Positions 1-6,712 of a stretch of DNA of 6,712 bases are shown here, piece after piece (the first letter of the stretch is position 1; each line of letters starts with the position of its first letter). The notes under the pieces are model-generated. The model was given only the letters and a program-made list of their open reading frames with translations. It was not told the DNA's origin and made no database searches. Location of the stretch: the NCBI GenBank assembly GCA_031277045.1, contig JAISLX010000173.1, forward strand, positions 1 to 6,712, in the 5' to 3' direction. The position numbers and the translations under genes are program-made. The stretch comes from Treponema sp. Its GTDB lineage: Bacteria > Spirochaetota > Spirochaetia > Treponematales > Breznakiellaceae.

Positions 1-147
1 ACCTCCGGCGCTTCCCAGGCGATCAGCCGGCAGCCGGAGGCTTCGGGGAAGATCATGACCGTCTTCTTCCTGGGCATCGCCCTGGCGGAGGCGACGGCGA
101 TCTACGGCTTTGTTATCGCTATTCTGCTTGTTACCAAGAGCGTGTAA
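1..147 (+). CDS. atpE: ATP synthase F0 subunit c, C-terminal part (cut by left edge)
   Basis: This is the last 48 codons of the proteolipid that forms the rotating ring of the membrane F0 sector; the N-terminal helix lies outside the window. Visible are the polar cytoplasmic loop (SRQPEA, fragment residues 9-14) and the second transmembrane helix (about 19-44). The ion-carrying carboxylate is a glutamate in the string LAEATAIYG (fragment residue 30, bases 88-90). RQP loop plus glutamate in helix 2 is diagnostic for subunit c. Against the well-known Na+ site of Ilyobacter tartaricus (Glu65, Ser66, Thr67, Tyr70), the Thr and Tyr are kept but the Ser is Ala here. The gene's TAA stop shares its last A with the ATG of the b-subunit gene (TAATG), which suggests translational coupling. 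Identity is firm; ion specificity is not. Confidence 0.96.
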   Translation, partial: TSGASQAISRQPEASGKIMTVFFLGIALAEATAIYGFVIAILLVTKSV

Positions 148-638
148 TGCTTACCCCCTCAATCGCCACCTTCCTGGTTACGCTGATCAATGTCGGCCTT
201 CTCTTTGTGATCCTGCGGGCGGTGTTGTTCAAGCCGGTGACCAGGTTCATGGCGGAGCGGAGCGGGAAAATCGAGGAGAGTCTGGCCAGGGCGGAGCGGG
301 AAAAAGCCGAAGCCCGGCAGCTTCTTGAACAGTACCAGGCTCAGTTGAAAAAAGCCGGTGAGGAAGCGGAGGCGATTATTAAAAGCGCCCGCGAAAGCGC
401 GAACCGGGAGGCGGAGACGATTGTTGCCGGGGGGAAGGCCCAGGCGGAAGGCATAATCACCGCCGCGCGGGAGCGGATCGCCGCCGAAGAGCAGGCGGCC
501 GGTGCGCGGTTCAAGGCGGAGGCCGCCGTCCTGGTGGTCGCCGCCGCGTCCCGTCTCCTGATGCGGGACCTGGGCCAGGAAGACAACCGCCGCCTTGCCG
601 CCGCTTTGCTCGCGGAAGTTTCCGGCGGAGGGGCCTAG
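147..638 (+). CDS. atpF: ATP synthase F0 subunit b
   Basis: This 163-residue subunit is the peripheral stalk that holds the F1 head still against the rotating ring. One N-terminal transmembrane helix (about residues 6-28, with the common Asn at 15) is followed by the typical membrane-exit string LFKPV (27-31). A long, charged, Ala/Glu/Lys/Arg-rich helix then runs to about residue 140 and would form the dimeric coiled coil. The C-terminal 20 or so residues, Ala/Leu rich, should contact subunit delta. Length is normal for the family (about 155-170). The ATG at 147 overlaps the stop codon of the c-subunit gene by one base and has only a weak purine stretch (AAGAG) upstream, so reinitiation after the c gene is likely. 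A single b gene is seen here, without the b' paralogue that cyanobacteria and some others place beside it. Confidence 0.96.
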   Translation: MLTPSIATFLVTLINVGLLFVILRAVLFKPVTRFMAERSGKIEESLARAEREKAEARQLLEQYQAQLKKAGEEAEAIIKSARESANREAETIVAGGKAQAEGIITAARERIAAEEQAAGARFKAEAAVLVVAAASRLLMRDLGQEDNRRLAAALLAEVSGGGA

Positions 639-641
639 GGG

Positions 642-1295
642 ATGTTTGTTCCGCAGCGCTGGGCACAGGGTTTTGTCAACGCCGCCGGGGATACCGGGGC
701 CGCGGCCCGGGCACTGGAATTCGTCAAGGCTGTGGGGCCGCTCGTCCTTTCTACGGGGGCGGCGGGTACTGCGGACGCCCGCCGCCTGGGGCAGATGTTT
801 CAGCGGGCCTTTGCCGCCGTCCCGGCGGCTGCGGTCGCGCCGGCGGCTGCGGCGGCCCCTGCGGGCGTACCCGCGCCGGAGGCCGGTGATGCGGATCGGT
901 CCCTGGCCCTGGGCCTTATCCTGCTCTTGGTAAAAAAGAACCTGTTACGCTACACGGGCCGCGTTATCGGGGCCATAGAGCAGGAACTGGACGCCCGGCG
1001 GGGGATTCTGCGGGCCTGCCTGGAATTTGCCCAGGACCCCGGCGCCGAATTTGTGGAACAACTGGAAATGTCTCTTAAGATAAAGACGGGGGCCGCAGGG
1101 GTCCGGCTAAGTACGCGTGCCGTCCCGGAATTGCTTGCGGGCTGCCGCCTGCGGATTGGCAATGATAGTATCGATGCAAGCCTGCAAACCCGGCTTAAAC
1201 GACTGGGCGCGGATCTTGCCAGGGCGTACTTTGAAACGCCGGCGCGCGAAAGCGCGGCAGGCCGCCGGTTTCGGGCCGCCTACGGAGGTTGTTGA
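642..1295 (+). CDS. atpH: ATP synthase F1 subunit delta, with Ala/Pro-rich insertion
   Basis: Subunit delta sits on top of F1 and ties the alpha subunits to the b stalk. Position between the b and alpha genes identifies it, as does the C-terminal stretch around residues 161-190 ([18 protein letters not shown]), which fits the family's conserved end (two hydrophobics, Gly, an R-I-G, then V/I-D). At 217 residues it is longer than the usual 175-185. Two things add length: an almost pure Ala/Pro/Val segment at residues 57-82, in the N-terminal helical domain, and a charged tail from about 193 ending in Cys. The rest of the N-terminal domain is divergent from textbook delta proteins. A good Shine-Dalgarno, GGAGG at 627-631, stands in front of the ATG at 642, which starts three bases after the b stop codon. 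The TGA stop overlaps the alpha ATG. Confidence 0.93.
   Translation: MFVPQRWAQGFVNAAGDTGAAARALEFVKAVGPLVLSTGAAGTADARRLGQMFQRAFAAVPAAAVAPAAAAAPAGVPAPEAGDADRSLALGLILLLVKKNLLRYTGRVIGAIEQELDARRGILRACLEFAQDPGAEFVEQLEMSLKIKTGAAGVRLSTRAVPELLAGCRLRIGNDSIDASLQTRLKRLGADLARAYFETPARESAAGRRFRAAYGGC
1284..1288 (+). promoter_or_regulatory. Shine-Dalgarno that fixes the alpha-subunit start
   Basis: GGAGG lies six bases before the ATG at 1295, an ideal distance, inside the last codons of the delta gene. The in-frame TTG at 1289 touches this motif directly with no spacer, so it cannot use it; the ATG at 1295 is the better start. Confidence 0.85.
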
Positions 1296-2797
1296 TGGCC
1301 GATTATGAAAACCTGGCCAGGGTGTTACAGGAACAAATTTCGCACTGGGAGGGGAAACCCTCCTCCGATTCGCTGGGCTTTGTGGTCCAGGTTGGGGATT
1401 CGGTGGCCACCGTTTACGGTTTGGACAAGGCGGTGTACGGGGAACTGGTGGATTTTAGCTCCGGGGCCACGGGGATAGTCCTTAACCTGGAGGAAGAAGG
1501 GGTGGGCTGCGTACTCCTTTCCGGCGAATCCCTGGTAAAAGAGGGGGAGGAGGCCAGGGGTACGGGCAAGGTGGTGTCGGTCCCCGCCGGCGCCGCGCTC
1601 CTGGGCCGGGTGCTGAACCCCCTGGGGGAGCCGGTGGACGGCAGGGGCCCCATCGCCGCGACGGAGTACCTGCCCGTGGAAAGCCCCGCCGCCCCGGTTA
1701 TCGACCGGGGTTCGGTGAACCAGCCCCTGCAAACCGGCGCCCTTTCGGTGGACGCCATGATACCCATAGGCCGGGGGCAGCGGGAACTTATCATCGGGGA
1801 CCGGCAGACCGGCAAGACCGCTCTGGCTATCGACACGATCATCAACCAGAAGGGGAAGGGCGTGTACTGCGTGTACTGCGCCATCGGCCAGAAGTCCTCC
1901 GCCGTGGCGGCGATCATCAAGAATTTGGAAAAATTCGGGGCCATGGACTACAGCTTCGTGGTCCTGGCATCGGCCTCGGACTCTGCGGCCCTGCAGTACC
2001 TGGCCCCCTATTCGGCGGTGGCCATGGCGGAACACTTTATGCGCCAGGGCAAGGACGTGCTGGTGATCTACGACGATCTTTCCAAACACGCCGTGGCCTA
2101 CCGGACCATCTCCCTGCTGCTGCGCCGCCCGCCGGGGCGGGAGGCCTTTCCCGGCGACGTGTTCTACCTCCATTCCCGGCTTCTGGAACGTTCCGCCAAG
2201 CTTTCGGACGCCAGGGGCGGGGGTTCCATCACCGCCATGCCCATCGTGGAAACCCAGGCCGGGGATATTTCTTCCTACATCCCCACCAACGTCATCTCCA
2301 TCACCGACGGCCAGATCTTCCTGGATTCGGAGCTTTTCAACTCCGGCTTTAGGCCCGCCGTCGACGTGGGGCTCTCCGTCAGCCGGGTGGGGGGTTCCGC
2401 CCAGTCTAAGGCGATCCGCCGGGTCTCCGGCCGCCTGCGGCTGGACCTGGCCCAGTACCGCGAAATGGCCGCCTTCGCCCAGTTCGGCAGCGATCTGGAC
2501 AAGGCTACTCAGGACAAACTGGCCCAGGGGATCAGGCTTATGGAGGTCCTTAAGCAGCCCCAGTTTAAGCCCTATTCGATGGAGGAGCAAACGGCAATCC
2601 TGTTTGCCGCGGTCAACGGCTACCTTATGGATGTGGCGGTGGAAAAAACAGGGGAATTTGTCCGGGGCTTTTTGGATTACCTGCGGATGCATAACCAGGG
2701 GCTCCTGCGGGCTGTCGCGGAAAGCGGCGCCACCACCGCCGGGCAGGAAGAGGAACTGCGGGGAGCCGTGGAATCTTACAAGCAGGCAAAACGGTAG
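1295..2797 (+). CDS. atpA: ATP synthase F1 subunit alpha
   Basis: Alpha alternates with beta in the F1 hexamer, binds nucleotide without turning it over, and supplies the arginine finger to the catalytic sites. The protein has 500 residues, close to the normal 500-515. The N-terminal beta-barrel covers about residues 25-92, the Walker A loop GDRQTGKT is at 168-175, and the [16 protein letters not shown]alker B region is at 255-270. The alpha/beta signature [17 protein letters not shown] is at 354-370, with the arginine finger at R364. A helical C-terminal domain follows from about 375. Start chosen at the ATG at 1295 (TGATG overlap with the delta stop), because it has a correctly spaced GGAGG; an in-frame TTG six bases earlier does not. 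No key residue is missing. The long antisense frame inside it is a codon-bias artefact. Confidence 0.99.
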   Translation: MADYENLARVLQEQISHWEGKPSSDSLGFVVQVGDSVATVYGLDKAVYGELVDFSSGATGIVLNLEEEGVGCVLLSGESLVKEGEEARGTGKVVSVPAGAALLGRVLNPLGEPVDGRGPIAATEYLPVESPAAPVIDRGSVNQPLQTGALSVDAMIPIGRGQRELIIGDRQTGKTALAIDTIINQKGKGVYCVYCAIGQKSSAVAAIIKNLEKFGAMDYSFVVLASASDSAALQYLAPYSAVAMAEHFMRQGKDVLVIYDDLSKHAVAYRTISLLLRRPPGREAFPGDVFYLHSRLLERSAKLSDARGGGSITAMPIVETQAGDISSYIPTNVISITDGQIFLDSELFNSGFRPAVDVGLSVSRVGGSAQSKAIRRVSGRLRLDLAQYREMAAFAQFGSDLDKATQDKLAQGIRLMEVLKQPQFKPYSMEEQTAILFAAVNGYLMDVAVEKTGEFVRGFLDYLRMHNQGLLRAVAESGATTAGQEEELRGAVESYKQAKR

Positions 2798-2809
2798 GCG
2801 GTACGGCTA

Positions 2810-5114
<2,305 letters not shown>

Positions 5115-5567
5115 ATGGCCGTCCTCTTTCCTTTCGAAGTCCACACCCCCTACCGCCGCTTTTTCGCCGACAGCATCGAGGCTCTAGTTATCACTCTTAT
5201 TGACGGGGAGATCGGCGTTTACGCGAACCGCTCTCCTTTTACCGCCCCCGTGGTAACGGGGATCATGCGGGTTAAAGACCAGGACGGCCGCTGGCGCAGC
5301 GCCTTTACAACCGAAGGTATTCTGGAAGTGAAGGAACGCAAGACTGTCCTTATGGTAGACGCCGCCGAATGGCCGGAAGAAATCGACCGGGATCGCGCCT
5401 TGGCGGCGAAACAGCAGGCGGAAGAGATGCTCAAAAGTAACATGCTCAAATTTGAGGCTGACCGCGCCCTTTCGTCCCTGGCGCGGGCAAATTTCCGCCT
5501 TAGAGTCTGGGAACTTGGGGATAAAAAAGCGGAGAATCTTTCAGACCCGCCGGTGAAAAATAAGTAA
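5115..5567 (+). CDS. atpC: ATP synthase F1 subunit epsilon
   Basis: Epsilon joins the foot of gamma to the c ring and, in many bacteria, its C-terminal helices restrain ATP hydrolysis. It has 150 residues against a usual 130-145. The N-terminal beta-sandwich (about 1-86) includes FEVHTPYRRFF (7-17) and the DGEIGVYANRSPF turn (30-42), the equivalent of the familiar GDLGILPNHAP. A helical hairpin (about 91-133) follows, with the repeating Ala/Glu/Leu pattern and the expected ARANFRL near its end. The last 15 residues are a polar tail. The ATG directly abuts the beta stop codon; AAAGG at 5105-5109, inside the end of the beta gene, provides a ribosome-binding site. It is the last gene of the operon, with a hairpin two bases past its stop. 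Confidence 0.96.
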   Translation: MAVLFPFEVHTPYRRFFADSIEALVITLIDGEIGVYANRSPFTAPVVTGIMRVKDQDGRWRSAFTTEGILEVKERKTVLMVDAAEWPEEIDRDRALAAKQQAEEMLKSNMLKFEADRALSSLARANFRLRVWELGDKKAENLSDPPVKNK

Positions 5568-5569
5568 GC

Positions 5570-5598
5570 CGGTTCCAGCATGTCAGATGCTGGAACCG
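5570..5598 (+). terminator. Hairpin at the end of the ATP synthase operon
   Basis: A perfect inverted repeat of 12 base pairs (CGGTTCCAGCAT against its complement) with the 5-base loop GTCAG begins two bases after the epsilon stop. The next bases are GCAGCCGGTAAAAG, with no T-run, so it is not a textbook intrinsic terminator. It may halt transcription with Rho or another factor, or mark and protect the 3' end of the message. The structure is certain; the role is inferred. Confidence 0.6.
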
Positions 5599-5669
5599 CA
5601 GCCGGTAAAAGCGGTGGTTTTGCAAGGGGCCGGCCCGGAAAGCCCGTTCCCAAATCTGCTTTTTCATGC

Positions 5670-5702
5670 TTGACATGCCGCGTTTTTTTGGGTATGTATA
5701 AT
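5670..5702 (+). promoter_or_regulatory. Candidate sigma-70 promoter for the tRNA gene
   Basis: A perfect -10 hexamer TATAAT (5697-5702) lies about 70 bases before the tRNA, and a perfect TTGACA lies at 5670-5675. The spacer between them is 21 bases, four more than optimal, and contains a run of seven T (5683-5689). A poorer -10, TATGTA at 5693-5698, would give 17. Transcription would start near 5709. Either the -10 acts with a weak -35, or the spacing is tolerated; the location just upstream of a stable RNA gene supports a promoter. Confidence 0.5.
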
Positions 5703-5718
5703 CTTAGTTTATCCGGGT

Positions 5719-5759
5719 GGCGCAGGGAAATTGTCGTAACGTGCATGTTTCCTGGCGCC
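5719..5759 (+). other. Hairpin in the presumed tRNA leader
   Basis: GGCGCAGGGAAA (5719-5730) pairs with TTTCCTGGCGCC (5748-5759) over 12 positions, with one A/G mismatch and one G-U wobble, around a 17-base loop. It falls between the presumed transcription start and the tRNA, 12 bases before the mature 5' end, so it could help processing of the precursor or be chance. No function is shown by the sequence. Confidence 0.4.
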
Positions 5760-5771
5760 GCGGGGATATAC

Positions 5772-5847
5772 GCCACCTTAGCTCAGTTGGTAGAGCAGCA
5801 GACTGAAAATCTGCGTGTCGGCAGTTCGATTCTGCCCGGAGCCACCA
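5772..5847 (+). tRNA. tRNA-Phe (anticodon GAA) with a mismatched acceptor stem
   Basis: A 76-base tRNA with encoded CCA. The D arm (GCTC/GAGC, 5781-5796), anticodon stem GCAGA/TCTGC around loop CTGAAAA (anticodon GAA at 5805-5807, phenylalanine), 5-base variable region and T arm GGCAG/CTGCC with loop TTCGATT (5820-5836) all fold perfectly. The acceptor does not. The 5' strand GCCACCT (5772-5778) faces CGGAGCC (5837-5843), and only positions 1, 3, 5 and 6 pair; positions 2, 4 and 7 are C/C, A/A and T/C. A matching 3' strand would read AGGTGGC. Discriminator A and CCA follow. Elements often integrate at tRNA 3' ends, and an integrase fragment lies 110 bases away, so the 3' strand may be foreign. 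The gene may be functionally impaired, or the join may be an assembly artefact. Confidence 0.85.
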
Positions 5848-5957
5848 CCAAACAAACGCTTATCAACACAAAATCTTTTTCCATTGTCAAATTCATTTGC
5901 TTTTTAGCGAATTATGGTGGACTTTTGCCAAACTTTTAGTGTTATTAAAAAACTTCG

Positions 5958-6156
5958 TTATATGTTCTCGCCGTTTGGAATATGCCGCGCATAACGCTCT
6001 AATGTCATTCCTGCGATCGAATGCCCCATTATTTTAGCCACCGTCAACACCGTTTGCGATCATCAAACTAGCGAATGTACGGCGCGTCTGATACAGCACG
6101 CGATATTCTAAACCTAAGCGCTTTAATAACGGTTGCCAATATCTAACGATAATGTT
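5958..6156 (-). pseudogene. Tyrosine recombinase (integrase), C-terminal fragment, frameshifted
   Basis: Read on the - strand, bases 6156-6037 give NIIVRYWQPLLKRLGLEY, then RVLYQTRRTFAS and LMIANGVD, then reach a stop at 6036-6034. The next frame continues with VLTVAKIMGHSIAGM and TLERYARHIPNGENI, ending at TAA (5960-5958). Joined, this is the catalytic C-terminus of a phage-type tyrosine recombinase, which cuts and rejoins DNA at att sites. The box II arginine is in YQTRR (6082-6084), the histidine in GHS (6021-6023) and the nucleophilic tyrosine in ERYAR (5991-5993). The first His of the H-x-x-R motif is Tyr, a common variant in this type. Upstream of 6156 the frame meets two stops and recognisable homology fades, so about two thirds or more of the protein is missing. 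It cannot make an active enzyme. Confidence 0.8.
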
Positions 6157-6238
6157 TCACTACCAAAATGCTAAACGATATATAATTCAAACGTGCGTTT
6201 ATATTAAATCGCCATGTTTTTTCGTATAAGCGCATTAA

Positions 6239-6712
6239 GACGTGGGCGATATTGATCTGGTTTGGGGTAAAGCGGGGACGGGCAAGAGCGACGGCTTTGG
6301 ACTTTCTAAAATTGTGGAATTTCATCCCGAAGTATTGGACGACTTGCAAAGACATTTAGAGGGAATGATAGTTAAAAGCCGAAGCGCCAACCGCATTAAG
6401 CTGGAAAGTCCAACGCACGAAGCCTCGATCAGTCTTAATTATCAAGGGGAAAGTAAAACGTGGTTATTGACGGAGTATGAAAAGGAAGGATCAATAGCCG
6501 CCCGCTCTGCTAGCACGATGAACGTTAGCAAACAATCTTTCAAGGATCGGGCTGGAACGACTACTCCAACCGCAAGCGACAAAGGAACTATACCTAAAAC
6601 CACCGCGAAAGTCAAAGACGGCGCAAACGGCAAACCATTGGCGGCTATCAGTGGCGGATCGGCAATGCTTGCGGCATTTGGCATTACGCCCGAACAGCAA
6701 CGCCGCGACGCG
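6239..6712 (+). pseudogene. BECR-fold nuclease domain (PBECR / DUF3519-like), 5'-truncated and open at right edge
   Basis: A frame of 158 codons begins directly after a TAA at 6236-6238 and runs off the window. Fragment residues 3-10 read GDIDLVWG, followed by a Gly-rich turn, GLSKIVEFHPEVL (21-33, His at 6323-6325), RIKLES (52-57), then ASISLNYQG and KTWLLTEYEK (73-82). This order is what I know from the barnase-EndoU-colicin E5/D-RelE-like nucleases of phage and conjugative-element polyvalent proteins, where the domain usually sits in very large proteins. The rest (84-158) is Ser/Thr/Lys/Ala rich, as often follows this domain. A GTG at 6242 exists but has no ribosome-binding site, and it falls within the domain's first strand, so the N-terminal part has been lost. 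Family call is by motif memory; activity is unproven. Confidence 0.7.

Larger units (their letters stand above)
5848..6712. mobile_element. Remnant of an element integrated at tRNA-Phe (right end not in window)
   Basis: From the tRNA's 3' end onward the DNA changes character: lines of 33 to 50 percent GC replace the very GC-rich operon. The segment carries only broken pieces of genes typical of phages and integrative elements: an integrase C-terminus pointing towards the tRNA, and a nuclease domain of the phage polyvalent-protein type. Integrase adjacent to, and convergent on, the tRNA 3' end is the standard arrangement of an integrated element. No second copy of the tRNA 3' end is visible, so the other attachment site, if it exists, lies to the right. 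The 110 bases at 5848-5957 are AT-rich, without a gene, and would hold the attachment site. The boundary is inferred. Confidence 0.55.

Noticed and set aside
1289..1294. TTG at 1289 as start of the alpha subunit
   Set aside because: It abuts the GGAGG with no spacing; the ATG at 1295 is ideally spaced and gives the usual alpha N-terminus.
1325..2692. Long open frame of 455 codons on the - strand across the alpha gene
   Set aside because: It is the mirror of a highly conserved, GC-rich coding sequence; the product is rich in Gly, His, Pro and Arg with no family resemblance, as expected of an antisense artefact.
5842..5850. CCACCACCA at the tRNA 3' end as a CCACCA degradation tag
   Set aside because: Such tags are added after transcription by the CCA-adding enzyme; here the repeats are encoded, and the first CC belongs to the acceptor strand, so the run is probably chance.
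5580..5939. Open frame of 119 codons on the + strand spanning the spacer and tRNA
   Set aside because: It runs straight through the hairpin, the candidate promoter and the whole tRNA-Phe gene, so it cannot be a protein gene.
6143..6355. Open frame of 70 codons on the - strand between integrase and nuclease fragments
   Set aside because: Most of it is antisense to the nuclease domain. Its 3' end overlaps the integrase remnant in another frame and does not extend the integrase homology convincingly.
6442..6700. Two overlapping - strand open frames at the right edge
   Set aside because: Both are antisense to the + strand frame that carries the nuclease motifs and its tail.

Overview
The window holds most of an F-type ATP synthase operon of a GC-rich bacterium, followed by a tRNA-Phe gene and then by AT-richer debris of a mobile element. 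All ATP synthase genes lie on the + strand in the order c (cut by the left edge), b, delta, alpha, gamma, beta, epsilon. The usual a-subunit gene would lie to the left. The genes are tightly packed, with overlaps of one base or gaps of 0 to 31 bases, as in one polycistronic message. Together they encode the membrane rotor ring (c), the stator (b, delta), the catalytic head (alpha3-beta3) and the central stalk (gamma, epsilon). Walker A motifs, the catalytic glutamate and the alpha arginine finger are intact, so the enzyme looks functional.

After the epsilon gene (1-5567) comes a roughly 200-base non-coding spacer. It holds a strong hairpin just past the last stop codon, a consensus -10 hexamer, and a second hairpin in the presumed leader of a tRNA-Phe (GAA) gene at 5772-5847. 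That tRNA is odd: every arm folds well except the acceptor stem, where the 5' and 3' strands match at only 4 of 7 positions.

From about 5850 to the right edge the base composition falls sharply and nothing matches the operon's style. The segment holds a decayed C-terminal fragment of a tyrosine recombinase (- strand, 5958-6156, frameshifted) and a truncated + strand frame (6239 to the edge) resembling the BECR-fold nuclease domains found in the large polyvalent proteins of phages and conjugative elements. A tRNA gene, an adjacent integrase and phage cargo form the usual layout of an element integrated at a tRNA 3' end. The mismatched acceptor stem means either an imperfect or foreign 3' end was left behind, or a metagenomic assembly jumped between genomes inside the conserved tRNA.

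The organism cannot be fixed from the window. The operon is GC-rich (clearly above 55 percent by eye) and the c subunit has a glutamate-type ion site of the kind found in many bacteria with a RQPEA loop. A GC-rich anaerobe, possibly a spirochaete, is a weak guess. No new system is evident; the points of interest are the tRNA, the element remnant and some variant residues in the ATP synthase.
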